Shown: in pieces, positions 53,066-61,601 of the stretch
Layout: each line of letters begins with the position of its first letter
Numbering within the stretch: the stretch's first letter is position 1
The notes under the pieces: model-generated
Told to the model about the DNA's origin: nothing
Databases searched by the model: none
What the model saw: only the letters and a program-made list of their open reading frames with translations
Origin: Aldehydirespirator sp963667505
Lineage (GTDB): Bacteria; Actinomycetota; Acidimicrobiia; Acidimicrobiales; Aldehydirespiratoraceae
Direction of reading: 5' to 3'
NCBI GenBank assembly: GCA_963667505.2
Contig: OY763490.2
Coordinates: 3,410,001-3,474,000, forward strand
Length of the DNA stretch: 64,000 nt
Position numbers and translations under genes: made by a program

Positions 53066-54346
53066 TCAACTGGAGCGGGAGGTGAGCTTCTGCAATGCGT
53101 TCAGCCCGCTGGCTTCGCCGTGGCGGCCGGTGTCGCGGGCCTGGATTGACACGTCGTGGCCCTCCACCGACGCCCGCAGCGCACCCACCGTGCACTCGGA
53201 GCGGTCCAGTACCGAGAAGGGGTCGTAGTTGAACCAGTCCATGGCGTTGAGGTGGGTGATCCGGTCGATGTCGTCGTCGGGCACGCCCGCGAACACCTCG
53301 ACCAACTCCTCGGGGGCCCGAGGCCAGTTCGAGTCGGAATGGGGATAGTCCATCTCCCAGCAGATGTTGCCGATGCCGATCTCGTGGCGCAGGGCCACCC
53401 CCACCGGGTCGGAGATGAAGCAGGTGAGGAAGTTGCGCCGGAACACGTCGCTGGGCTTGAGGTCGCCGAAGGACTGGCCGGTCCACAGATGGTGCATGTC
53501 GTAGGTCTTGTCGGCCCGGTCCATGAAGTAGGGCACCCAGCCGGTGCCGCCCTCCGACAGGGCGATCTTCAGTCCCGGATAGCGCCGGGGCACCCTCGAC
53601 CACAGCAGGTCGGCCGCGGCGATCGACACGTTCATGGGCTGCATGTGGATCATCACGTCCATCGGGGCGTCGGGGGCGCTCACCACCAACTGGCCCGACG
53701 ATCCGAGGTGGATGGACAGCACGGTGTCGCAGTCCACCAGCGCCTGCCACAGCGGGTCCCAGTGCGCGTCGTGGAAGCTGGGCTCGCCCAGGGGCACCGG
53801 GTTCTCGGTGAAGGTCATCGAGTGGCAGCCCAGTTCCGCCACCCGGCGCACCTCGGCCGCGCACGCCTCCGCAGACCAGATCATGGGCAGGGCCATGGGG
53901 ATGAACCGGCCCGGGTAGGCGCCGCACCACTCGCCGATGTGCCAGTCGTTGTAGGCCCGGATCAGGTCGGCGGCGAAGTCCTTGTCGGGGTGGTTGGCGA
54001 ACAGCCGCCCCGCGAAGCCGGGGAACGACGGGAAGCACATCGACCCGAGCACCCCGCCCGCGCTCATGTCCTTGACCCGCTCATCGACGTTGTAGCAGCC
54101 GGGGCGGATCTCCTCGAAGCTGGTGGGTTCGATGCCGTACTCCTCCTTGGGCCGTCCGGCCACCGCGTTGAGGCCGATGTTGGGGATGATCGCGTCGTTG
54201 AACGTCCACACGTCGTCGCCGCTGTCGGTGCGCATGATCCGGGGCGCCTCGTCGCGCCACTTGGCCGGCAGGTGGGCGTCGAACATGTTGGGCGGCTCGC
54301 ACAGGTGGTCGTCGACGCTGACCAGGATCATGTCGTTCATGTCCAC
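53066..54346 (-). CDS. metal-dependent amidohydrolase (TIM barrel, amidohydrolase 2 type)
   Basis: 426-residue amidohydrolase from a different branch than the other two: N-terminal metal motif ILVSVDDHLCEPPNMF, SIHLGSSGQLV, ALSEGGTGWVPYFMDRAD, CWEMDYPHSDSNWP and THLNAMDWFNYDPF at the end. AGGAGG seven nt before GTG 54344-54346 supports that start over ATG 54340. It is one of the many such enzymes found in actinobacteria with CoA-ester pathways. Convergent with the amidohydrolase at 51709-52911. Confidence 0.88.
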   Translation of the reverse strand: MDMNDMILVSVDDHLCEPPNMFDAHLPAKWRDEAPRIMRTDSGDDVWTFNDAIIPNIGLNAVAGRPKEEYGIEPTSFEEIRPGCYNVDERVKDMSAGGVLGSMCFPSFPGFAGRLFANHPDKDFAADLIRAYNDWHIGEWCGAYPGRFIPMALPMIWSAEACAAEVRRVAELGCHSMTFTENPVPLGEPSFHDAHWDPLWQALVDCDTVLSIHLGSSGQLVVSAPDAPMDVMIHMQPMNVSIAAADLLWSRVPRRYPGLKIALSEGGTGWVPYFMDRADKTYDMHHLWTGQSFGDLKPSDVFRRNFLTCFISDPVGVALRHEIGIGNICWEMDYPHSDSNWPRAPEELVEVFAGVPDDDIDRITHLNAMDWFNYDPFSVLDRSECTVGALRASVEGHDVSIQARDTGRHGEASGLNALQKLTSRSS

Positions 54347-54483
54347 GGGGTGTCCTCCTTGTGTCTGCTGTCCTCGGTGATTGCTGCGGCCCGCTCCAGT
54401 GCGGCCTGCTGGTTGTCGTTCTCACCGCTACTGGAGCTGGCGGCCGCTAGACGCGCCCAGCCGCTGCCGGTCCTTCGCTACCG

Positions 54484-56661
54484 CTATTCCTCCACGAAGT
54501 CGTAGTCGGCCTCGCCCTGCAGGACCCGCTTGAGAATCTTGCCGGTGGCGTTTCGGGGCAGGGGCTCGGTTCGCAGTTCCCAGTGGGCGGGCACCTTGAT
54601 GTCGGCGAGCGCCTCGGCCACCCAGGCCTTCAGTTCGGCGATCAGTTCGGTCGCGTCCCCATCGTCGCTGGTGGCGTCGGCTTCTGGACTTCGTGCCTCG
54701 GCGGTGTCGGCTGGCGTGGCGTCGGTCGGGCTGGCGTCGGTGGCGGCGGTGTCAGCCGGGGTGGCGTCGGTCGGGCTGGTGTCGGTGGCGGCGGTGTCAG
54801 CCGGGGTGGCGTCGGTCGGGCTGGTGTCGGTGGCGGTGGTGTGGGCCGGGGTGGCGTCGGCTTCTGGACTTCGTGCCTCGGCGGTGTCGGCCGTGGTGGC
54901 GTCGGTTGGAGTGGTGTCGGTGGCGGTGGTGTGGGCGGGGGTGGCGTCGGTTGGAGTGGTGTCGGTGTTGGCAGGCGGGCTGTCCAGCACGACGATCGCC
55001 TTCACTTCTTGACCGAGTTCGCGGTGATCCACCCCGAACACGGCCGACTCGGCCACTGCGGAATGGGCGTCGAGGCGCTGCTCGATCTCGGTGGGGTAGA
55101 TGTTCTCGCCGCCCCGGATGATGAGGTCGCTTCGCCGGCTGACGAGGAACAGCAACCCGTCGCGGAGGTAGCCATAGTCGCCGGTTCGCAGCCAGCCGTC
55201 GCGGATCGTGTCGGCAGTGGCTTCCGGGTCGTTCCAGTAGCCCGGCATGACTACCGGGCCGAACAGGCAGATGTTGCCGACTGCACCGTCGGGCAGCTCG
55301 CGGCCCTCGTCGTCGGTGATCCGCACCTCGACGGTGGGCAGCGGGTAGCCGACCGAATCGGGATAGGCCCGCAGCACGTCGTCGGCGGCGCTGCTGGCCA
55401 GGCCCGAGCTCTCGGTCAGCCCGTAGCCGATGGTCACGCTTACCCGGGCCTGGGGCAGGGCAGTGCGGCATATCTCCTGCAGTTCCGGCGACCACACCGA
55501 GCCGCCGCCGCCGATGCTGACCACCGACGACGTGTCGTAGTCGCGCAGCCGAGGGTGCTCTACCAGCCTCCAAAGCTGGGTGGTGACCCCGCCCCAGCGG
55601 GCGATGCCGTGCTCCTCGGTGAGGCGGAGGATCTTCTCGGCGTCGTAACGGCCGGTGGTCCACAGATGGTTGACGCCAGCGCCGACGGCTGTCACCGCGC
55701 AGGCGTGCAGGCCGGACACATGGAACAGCGGGCTGCACGCCAAAGTGGGGCCGCCCGCGTCCATCGACTGGCCCGGGAAGCGCAGGAACTGCCGGGCGCC
55801 GATCATGAAGGCGCAGCTCAGGTAGGCGAAGAAGTTGCGGTGGGTCTGGACGGCGCCTCGGGGCCGCCCGGTGGTGCCGGAGGTGAACAGGATGGCGGCC
55901 GGGTCGTCGATGCCGATCTCGCAGTCGGGCAGGGACGCGCCCCTATAGGCGTCGACCAGCCCGTCGACGGTGCTCAGGCCCCGCAGGGTGCCCGTTGAGG
56001 CGGTCGCGTCGCTGCTTGAGTCGCCTGCGGTACCTGTCGGGCCGTGTATGGTGGCCGGGCCGTCCCCGGAGTCCTCAGCGTTGTCGTTCAAGGGTCTGGC
56101 GGCATCCGGGCCGGGGTCCATGGGGATCACCGGTATGCCAGGGTCGCCGTCGAGGCGTGCCAGGCGGCGGCGGTCGGCGATCAGCACCTTGGGCTCGGTG
56201 AGCTCGAGGCCGTAGCGGATCTCGTCGCCTTTCCACCAGCCGTTCATGGCCACCGCGATGGCCCCCGCGCTGACCGTTCCCCAGAATCCCTGGATCCAGC
56301 CGGGCTGGTTGGCGCCCAGCAGTCCCACCCGGTCGCCGGGGCCGACCCCGTAGCGCTCGGCCAGGCCTGCGGCCACCGCGGCGGCGTGGTCGATGTTCTC
56401 GGCGAACGTGGCGCGGCGGCCGTCGTCGAACAGGTAGTAGCGGGCCGAGCCGTCGCCTCCGTGGTTGACGGACGCGGCCAACAGGTCGCGCAGGCTGCGA
56501 TGCGGACTGGCGACCACGCCCATCTCGATGCCGCCCACCGTCTCGGTGACGATCTCGAAGAACCCGCCGGGGCCGGTGAGCGCGGCGTCGGCCTCCGCAA
56601 CCGTCATCGCGGGCGGTGCCGCGGCAACGGTCTCCGGCGTCGGCTCGGGCTGGCCGGTCAC
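54484..56661 (-). CDS. AMP-forming acyl-CoA synthetase with a Thr/Asp/Pro/Ala repeat insert
   Basis: 725 residues, about 150 longer than the family norm. Motifs: ILFTSGTTGRPRGAVQTHRN, IGYGLTESSGLAS, LRTGDYGYLRDGLLFLVSR, LIIRGGENIYPTEIE and C-terminal NATGKILKRVLQ with the catalytic lysine. Between KAIVVLDSPPA and ELIAELKAWVAEALADIKVP lies an insert of about 108 residues (about 562-670) made of TDATPADTAA-like units. A second smaller insert (about 190-235) is Gly/Asp/Ser-rich. Both fall in surface loops, the first within the mobile C-terminal domain, so activity may persist. Start GTG 56659-56661. Confidence 0.85.
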   Translation of the reverse strand: MTGQPEPTPETVAAAPPAMTVAEADAALTGPGGFFEIVTETVGGIEMGVVASPHRSLRDLLAASVNHGGDGSARYYLFDDGRRATFAENIDHAAAVAAGLAERYGVGPGDRVGLLGANQPGWIQGFWGTVSAGAIAVAMNGWWKGDEIRYGLELTEPKVLIADRRRLARLDGDPGIPVIPMDPGPDAARPLNDNAEDSGDGPATIHGPTGTAGDSSSDATASTGTLRGLSTVDGLVDAYRGASLPDCEIGIDDPAAILFTSGTTGRPRGAVQTHRNFFAYLSCAFMIGARQFLRFPGQSMDAGGPTLACSPLFHVSGLHACAVTAVGAGVNHLWTTGRYDAEKILRLTEEHGIARWGGVTTQLWRLVEHPRLRDYDTSSVVSIGGGGSVWSPELQEICRTALPQARVSVTIGYGLTESSGLASSAADDVLRAYPDSVGYPLPTVEVRITDDEGRELPDGAVGNICLFGPVVMPGYWNDPEATADTIRDGWLRTGDYGYLRDGLLFLVSRRSDLIIRGGENIYPTEIEQRLDAHSAVAESAVFGVDHRELGQEVKAIVVLDSPPANTDTTPTDATPAHTTATDTTPTDATTADTAEARSPEADATPAHTTATDTSPTDATPADTAATDTSPTDATPADTAATDASPTDATPADTAEARSPEADATSDDGDATELIAELKAWVAEALADIKVPAHWELRTEPLPRNATGKILKRVLQGEADYDFVEE
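54652..54975 (-). repeat. tandem repeat encoding the Thr/Asp/Pro/Ala insert
   Basis: Multiples of 15-45 bp built on GGTGGCGTCGGT and GGTGTCAGCC blocks; unlike the junction repeats it keeps the reading frame. Peptide units are DTSPTDATPADTAAT and variants, with EARSPEADATPAHTT twice. Confidence 0.8.
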
Positions 56662-56688
56662 GCCGGCGACACTATCGGCGCTGGGGGA

Positions 56689-56861
56689 TGGGGTGCCTGC
56701 CCGGCTGGGCTGCGGTGGGGGTTGTGGTGTCCGTGGTGGGGTGCCTGCCCGTCCCGCGAATTGGCAGCGGTGGGGGTGGTTTTGGGGGTTGTGGGCTGCC
56801 AGTTCGGTGGGCGGGGGTTGTGGTGCATGTGGTGGGGTGCCTGCCCGGCTGGGCTGCGGTG
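56689..56861 (+). repeat. G-rich direct repeats in the ligase/P450 divergent region
   Basis: The block TGGGGTGCCTGCCCGGCTGG continuing to TGCGGTG occurs at 56689-56717 and 56833-56861, with a partial copy at 56737-56751. Between them lie G-runs of three to five. The strand asymmetry is strong and the region separates two divergent promoters; it could form G-rich structures or hold activator sites. Confidence 0.6.
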
Positions 56862-56900
56862 TGGGTTACCATGCGCGCCGGACTGTCATCAGTAGGGACG

Positions 56901-58208
56901 ATGCACGAGATGGAACCGGGCACCCTCGGCGTCGATGACCGGGGTGTTCTCGCCGTGGACGAGGGCACCATCGACGTCGACCATCAGGCCCCGGAGTTCG
57001 TCGCCGACCGCCACCGTCGCTACGCCGAGATGCGACAACGCTGCCCGGTGGTGTTCAACCAGCGCTACGGCGGCTTCTGGATGGTCACCGACTACGAGTC
57101 GGTGGCCGCGGTGGCCCGCGACAACGAGACCTTCGCCCACAAGTACGAGCCCGACGCCGACGACGGCATCTCCTACCACGGCATCTGCGGCATTCCTCGG
57201 CCGCCGTATGTGCCCCGCATGGGGGTGTCCGAGATCGACGGACCCGAGCATGCAGACCTGCGCCGGGTACTAAACCCCCATATGACGCCCCGAGCTATCG
57301 AGCGTCAGCGGCCCCGGATGGAGGCGGTCTCGGCCTGGTTCCTCGACCAGTTCTGCGAGACCGGCGCCGCAGACCTGGTGCTCGACTACGCCACCCCGGT
57401 ACCGGCCGTGCTGACCCTCGAGCTGATGGGCATGGAGTCGTCCAACTGGCGCCACTACGCCGACTTCTTCCACGCCACCTCGTCGTACGAGCCCGCAGAC
57501 GAGAGGTTCCGCCACGCGGTGGCCCGCCGCGACGACATGTGGGCCGAGTTGGCCGGCTTCGCCGCCTTCAGGCGGGCCAACCCGGCCGACGACGTGACCA
57601 CCGCGCTGGTGACCGCGGTCATCGACGGACGGCCCCTCACCGACGGCGAGATCACCGGGATCATGTGGAACCTGGTGGCCGGCGGACTCGACACCACCAC
57701 CTCGCTGGTGTCCTGGGGCCTGCACCATCTGGGCACCCACCCCGAGCATCGGGCCCGCCTCATCGACGACCCCGGCCTGATCGGCGCCGCGGTGGAGGAG
57801 TTCCTGCGCTACTACAGCCCCAGCGAGACCCTCACCCGCACCGCCACCCGAGACGTGGAACTCGGCGGCAGGCAGATCCGCCGAGGCGACGTGGTGTTCA
57901 TCAGCTGGGTGGCCGCCAACCACGACCCGTCGGTGTTCGACCACCCCGAACAGGTGCACATCGACCGGGCCGTCAACAAGCACCTGGCGTTCGGCTTGGG
58001 CGGCCATCGCTGCATCGGCTCATCGATCGCCCGCCTCGAGTCGCAGCTGATGCTGGCCGACGTGCTGGCCCGGATCGGCGACTACGAGATCGACCCCGAC
58101 GGCTTCAAGCCCTATCCGGGGAACCTGCTGATGACCGGCGTGGTTTCGATGCCGGTCACGTTCACGCCGAGCCCCCGCCTGGGAGCCCACGACCCCTTCG
58201 CCCGCTAG
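56901..58208 (+). CDS. cytochrome P450
   Basis: 435-residue bacterial class I P450. I-helix oxygen-binding motif AGGLDTTTS (about 260-268), ExxR pair E300-R303 in EEFLRYYSPSETL, and the haem loop FGLGGHRCIG (364-373) with the thiolate C371. No membrane anchor. ATG 56901 follows AGGG; ATG 56871 and 56910 are alternatives. It needs a ferredoxin and reductase, not seen in this window. It resembles CYP families acting on terpenoids, steroids or aromatic compounds. Divergent from an acyl-CoA ligase, with the 47-bp palindrome 12 nt after its stop. Confidence 0.93.
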   Translation: MHEMEPGTLGVDDRGVLAVDEGTIDVDHQAPEFVADRHRRYAEMRQRCPVVFNQRYGGFWMVTDYESVAAVARDNETFAHKYEPDADDGISYHGICGIPRPPYVPRMGVSEIDGPEHADLRRVLNPHMTPRAIERQRPRMEAVSAWFLDQFCETGAADLVLDYATPVPAVLTLELMGMESSNWRHYADFFHATSSYEPADERFRHAVARRDDMWAELAGFAAFRRANPADDVTTALVTAVIDGRPLTDGEITGIMWNLVAGGLDTTTSLVSWGLHHLGTHPEHRARLIDDPGLIGAAVEEFLRYYSPSETLTRTATRDVELGGRQIRRGDVVFISWVAANHDPSVFDHPEQVHIDRAVNKHLAFGLGGHRCIGSSIARLESQLMLADVLARIGDYEIDPDGFKPYPGNLLMTGVVSMPVTFTPSPRLGAHDPFAR

Positions 58209-58220
58209 AGGCTGTCAGCC

Positions 58221-58267
58221 AAATTGACTTAGTTTTCGCCATATGATGTAGAAAACTAAGTCAATTT
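58221..58267. repeat. 47-bp interspersed palindrome, copy 3
   Basis: The most perfect copy: AAATTGACTTAGTTTTC pairs with GAAAACTAAGTCAATTT, a 17-bp stem with a 13-nt loop. It sits between the convergent ends of the P450 gene (58208) and the OppF-like gene (58297), 12 and 29 nt away. Confidence 0.88.
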
Positions 58268-58296
58268 CCTTGTGCATGGGCGCGATGCGCCTTGTG

Positions 58297-59430
58297 TCAG
58301 TCGGCTCGAGGTCGTCCCGGTACTTGGCTGGCCGTGGTCGCTGCTGGCCGCCGGGTCTCGATCAGGTCCTCGAAGTGGCAGGCGGTTCGCCGCCCGACTG
58401 TGGCCGGGATCTCGTCGAGGGCGGGCGAGTCCTCCTCGCAGCGCCGGGCCTGCTCCGCGTCGAGCGTCGGATAGAGCCAGCAGCGGGGCCGGAAGCTGCA
58501 GCCCTCCGTGGCGCCGTCGGCCGCGTCGTCGGGCTTGAGGAGGCGGCTGGTGCTGCGGACCCGCCGCTGGCCCAGCACCGGGGCGGCCGACACCAGCGAC
58601 ACCGTGTAGGGATGGCGCGGGCTGTCGAGCACGGCCCTGGTCGGGCCGACCTCCACCAGGCGGCCCAGGTACATCACTGCCACGTTCGACACCAACTGCG
58701 GCAGCAGGGCCAGATCGTGGGTGATGAACAGGAAGGTCAGATCCTCCTGCTCCTGCAAGGCCTGCAGCAGCTCGATCACCTGGGCCTGGATCGACACGTC
58801 CAGCGCGCTGGTGGGCTCGTCGCAGATGATCACCTGGGGTCGCACGGCCAGCGCCCGGGCGATGCAGACCCGCTGGCGCTGGCCGCCGGACAGCTCGTGG
58901 GGATACCGCTGGGCGAAGGCGGCAGGCAGACCGACCCGTTCCAGCAGTTCGGCCGTCCGCTCGGAGCGCTCCGACCGCGGGGCCAGGCGGTGGACCCGCA
59001 TGGCGTCGCTGATGATCCGTTCCACGCTGTGGCGGGGATCCAGGCTGGAGTAGGGATCCTGGAAGATGATCTGCACCGACCGGGCCAGCCTCCGGGAGGC
59101 TCGTCCCGAATCGGCGGCGTCGCCGGTGTCGGGCGCCACGACCGAGATCCGGCCGGAGGTCAGCGGGGCCAGCCTCATGATGCTGCGCCCCAGGCTGGTC
59201 TTGCCGCTGCCCGACTCGCCCACCAGCCCCACCGACTCGCGCACCCTCACCGACAGCGACACGCCGCCCACCGCGGGCAGGGCGTCGTGCTGGCGCATGG
59301 CTAGGGCCCCGCGGGAGTAGGAGACGACCACGTCGCTCAGCTCGAGCAGCACCCCGTCGTCGCGAGGCGCATGGAAGGTGCGGGCGCCCCCCGAGGCCCC
59401 GCCCAGCCTCAGCACGGCCGTTCTCCGCAT
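58297..59430 (-). CDS. oligopeptide-type ABC transporter ATP-binding protein (OppF/DppF-like)
   Basis: 377-residue ATPase: Walker A GESGSGKTSLGRSIMRLAPL, signature LSGGQRQRVCIARALAVRP, Walker B VIICDEPTSALDVSIQAQVI, H-loop FLFITHDLALL, and the C-terminal oligopeptide extension with CSFRPRCWLYP. ATG 59428-59430 is the last of five ATGs in the 35-bp repeat array; the others open only 18-codon frames. It is last in a five-gene Opp/Dpp-type operon transcribed right to left. Confidence 0.92.
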   Translation of the reverse strand: MRRTAVLRLGGASGGARTFHAPRDDGVLLELSDVVVSYSRGALAMRQHDALPAVGGVSLSVRVRESVGLVGESGSGKTSLGRSIMRLAPLTSGRISVVAPDTGDAADSGRASRRLARSVQIIFQDPYSSLDPRHSVERIISDAMRVHRLAPRSERSERTAELLERVGLPAAFAQRYPHELSGGQRQRVCIARALAVRPQVIICDEPTSALDVSIQAQVIELLQALQEQEDLTFLFITHDLALLPQLVSNVAVMYLGRLVEVGPTRAVLDSPRHPYTVSLVSAAPVLGQRRVRSTSRLLKPDDAADGATEGCSFRPRCWLYPTLDAEQARRCEEDSPALDEIPATVGRRTACHFEDLIETRRPAATTASQVPGRPRAD

Positions 59431-59590
59431 TCGCCGCTTGGCCTCAGCACGGCCGTTCTCCGCATTCGCCGCTTGGCCTCAGCACGGCCGTTCTCCGCAT
59501 TCGCCGCTTGGCCTCAGCACGGCCGTTCTCCGCATTCGCCGCTTGGCCTCAGCACGGCCGTTCTCCGCATTCGCCGCTTGGCCTCAGCAC
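59407..59590 (-). repeat. 35-bp tandem repeat (five units plus a partial) at the OppD/OppF junction
   Basis: Units start at 59407, 59442, 59477, 59512 and 59547, with nine more nt at 59582. Each contains one minus-strand ATG (59430, 59465, 59500, 59535, 59570) and one TGA. OppD ends at 59584; 13 nt on is ATG 59570, whose 18-codon ORF ends at 59514; 13 nt on is ATG 59500, whose ORF ends at 59444; 13 nt on is ATG 59430, the OppF start. The units appear identical. Confidence 0.92.
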
Positions 59591-60585
59591 TGCTCACCCT
59601 CCTGCTCGCCGAGCCAGCAGCGGATCGTCTGGCCGCTGGACAGCCTGAAGACGGGCGGCTCGTGCTGCTCGCAGCGGTCGTGGGCGTGGTCGCACCGGGT
59701 GCGGAACGGGCAGCCGCTGGGCAGGTCCCGAGGATCGGGCGGGCGACCCCGAATCGGCTTGACCTGACCCCCGTCGAGGCGGGGCACCGACTCCAGCAGC
59801 GCCTTGGTGTACGGGTGCGACGGGTGCTTCACGACGGCCTCGGTGCCGCCCGATTCGACCACCGCGCCGGCGTACATCACCATCACCCGGTCGGCGAACT
59901 CCGACACCAGCGAAAGGTCGTGGGTGATGAACAGGATTCCCGTGCCCCGCTCGGATTGCAGCGTGGCCAGCAGGTCGATCACCTGAGCCTGCAACGTCAC
60001 GTCCAAGGCGGTGGTGGGCTCATCGGCGATCAGCAACGACGGCCCCGCGATCATCACGGTGGCGATCATGGCCCGCTGGCGCATCCCGCCGCTCAGCTCG
60101 TGGGGGTAGGCCGACGCGCACCACTCGGGATCGCGGATGCCCACCTCGGCGAGGCTGTCGAGCACCTTCCGGCGCACTGTGGCCCGGTCCAGGCGCTGGC
60201 GCAGGCGGGGCACCTCGGCGATCTGCCTGCCCACCTTCATGGTCGGGTCGAGGCTGCTCTGGGGGTCCTGGAAGATGATCCCGATCCGCGTGCCGAGCAG
60301 ATCCTGGAGATCCTCCCGGCGCCCCGCCGACAGCGCGGTGTCCTCGAACTCGAAGCGCTCGGCCTCGACCGCGGCGCTGTCGGGATGGAACAGGCCGAGC
60401 ATGCCGAGCACCGAGGCGCTCTTGCCCGACCCCGACTCGCCCACCAGGGCCACCGTCTCGCCCGCGCCGACGGTCAGATCGACGCCGCGGACCGCGGGCA
60501 CCACTCCGGCGACCGCCCGGAACGAGACGGTCAAGCCCTCGACGGCCAGCACCGGGGTGCGCTCGGTGGTGGAGTCCCTGTCCAT
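59584..60585 (-). CDS. oligopeptide-type ABC transporter ATP-binding protein (OppD/DppD-like)
   Basis: 333-residue ATPase: Walker A LVGESGSGKSASVLGMLGLF, IGIIFQDPQSSLDPTMKVG, signature LSGGMRQRAMIATVMIAGP, Walker B LLIADEPTTALDVTLQAQVI, and the C-terminal CPFRTRCDHAHDRCEQHEPP cysteine-rich peptide-transporter motif, which in relatives can bind an iron-sulfur cluster. ATG 60583-60585, 12 nt after the OppC gene. Its last codon and stop enter the 35-bp repeat array. Confidence 0.93.
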   Translation of the reverse strand: MDRDSTTERTPVLAVEGLTVSFRAVAGVVPAVRGVDLTVGAGETVALVGESGSGKSASVLGMLGLFHPDSAAVEAERFEFEDTALSAGRREDLQDLLGTRIGIIFQDPQSSLDPTMKVGRQIAEVPRLRQRLDRATVRRKVLDSLAEVGIRDPEWCASAYPHELSGGMRQRAMIATVMIAGPSLLIADEPTTALDVTLQAQVIDLLATLQSERGTGILFITHDLSLVSEFADRVMVMYAGAVVESGGTEAVVKHPSHPYTKALLESVPRLDGGQVKPIRGRPPDPRDLPSGCPFRTRCDHAHDRCEQHEPPVFRLSSGQTIRCWLGEQEGEQC

Positions 60586-60597
60586 CCGCTCGGCCCC

Positions 60598-61533
60598 TTA
60601 CTGCCTGACCCTCAGGGTGGGATCCAGCCGCTCCCGCAGCCAGTCGCCCAGGGTGTTCATGGCCAGCACGATCCCGGCCAGCAGCGCGCCCGGGATGACG
60701 GTGAGCCACCAGGCCTGCTGGATCAGCCCGCGGCCCTCCGAGATCATCAGGCCCAGCTCTGCTTGCGGGGGCTGGACGCCGAGGCCCAGGAAGCTGAGGG
60801 CCGCCGCGAACATGATCAGGCGGGGCACGAAGAGGGTGACGATCACGATGACCGGGGCGAAGCTGTTGGGCAGCACGTGGGAGATCAGGATGCCCGCGTC
60901 GGACTTTCCCATGGCCTTGGCCGCGTCGATGTAGGACTCCTCGCGGATCTTGAGCACCTCGCCCCGCACGATGCGGTAGTAGAAGAGCCAGGAGCCCACG
61001 CCCAGGATCAGGATCAGGTTCCGGAACGAGGGCCCGATGGAGGCCACCACGGCCAGGGCCAGCACCACGAACGGGATGGCCTGCTGGATGTCGGCCACCC
61101 GGCCGAAGCCGACGGCCGCGATCTTCTCGTCGTAGTAGCCGGCCAGGATCCCCGCGGTAACCCCGATGATGCCTCCGCAGGCCACCGCGGCCAGCCCGAT
61201 CAGCAGCGACAGCCGCACGCCGAACAGCAGGCGGGTGAACAGGTCGCGGCCGGTGGAGTCCGTGCCGAACGGGTAGCTCCACGAGCCCCCGTCGAGCCAG
61301 CCTGGCGGCTGCAGCCGGCGCGTCAGCTCGGCGTCCAGCGGATCGTGCCATGTGACCCAGGGCGCCAGCACCGACACCAGCACCACCGCGGCCAGGAAGC
61401 CGGCCGAGATGATCAGCGTGGCGCGGGTGCGCCTCCTGGCCGCCGCGGCGGCCCGCGTCAGGCGCCTCGTGCTGGCGGTCGCCGCCTCGGCAGTGCCGGC
61501 GCCGTCGGCGGTTCGGCGCGTTCGCAGCCTCAT
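60598..61533 (-). CDS. oligopeptide-type ABC transporter permease (OppC/DppC-like)
   Basis: 311-residue permease with an arginine-rich cytoplasmic N-terminus (MRLRTRRTADGAG), first helix TLIISAGFLAAVVLVSVLAP, the periplasmic PFGTDSTGRDLFTRLLFGVR (OppC hallmark) and the EAA loop SYIDAAKAMGKSDAGILISH. About six helices. ATG 61531-61533 overlaps the stop of a mini-ORF in the 34-bp repeat (ATGA). Confidence 0.92.
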   Translation of the reverse strand: MRLRTRRTADGAGTAEAATASTRRLTRAAAAARRRTRATLIISAGFLAAVVLVSVLAPWVTWHDPLDAELTRRLQPPGWLDGGSWSYPFGTDSTGRDLFTRLLFGVRLSLLIGLAAVACGGIIGVTAGILAGYYDEKIAAVGFGRVADIQQAIPFVVLALAVVASIGPSFRNLILILGVGSWLFYYRIVRGEVLKIREESYIDAAKAMGKSDAGILISHVLPNSFAPVIVIVTLFVPRLIMFAAALSFLGLGVQPPQAELGLMISEGRGLIQQAWWLTVIPGALLAGIVLAMNTLGDWLRERLDPTLRVRQ

Positions 61534-61601
61534 CGTGATCGACCCGTCGGCGCGCCCGCAGCGTCATCGTGCCCGCACCGTCGGCGCGTTCGCAGCCTCA
61601 T
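61512..61601 (-). repeat. 34-bp tandem repeat at the OppB/OppC junction
   Basis: Minus-strand ATGs at 61601, 61567 and 61533 are 34 bp apart; around each the sequence is close to ATGAGGCTGCGAACGCGCC. The OppB stop (61598-61600) overlaps the first ATG as ATGA. The middle copy has a few differences. Confidence 0.85.
61530..61601 (-). CDS. 23-residue mini-ORF linking OppB and OppC
   Basis: ATG 61599-61601 overlaps the OppB stop; the frame MRLRTRRRCGHDDAAGAPTG continues for 23 codons and its TGA (61530-61532) overlaps the OppC ATG. The peptide begins like OppC (MRLRTRRTADG). Coupled reinitiation from OppB to OppC would pass through it. It is probably a by-product of junction duplication. Confidence 0.4.
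   Translation of the reverse strand: MRLRTRRRCGHDDAAGAPTGRSR

Noticed and set aside
59407..59590. CRISPR array (35-bp direct repeats).
   Set aside because: The repeats are contiguous with no spacers and no cas genes are nearby.
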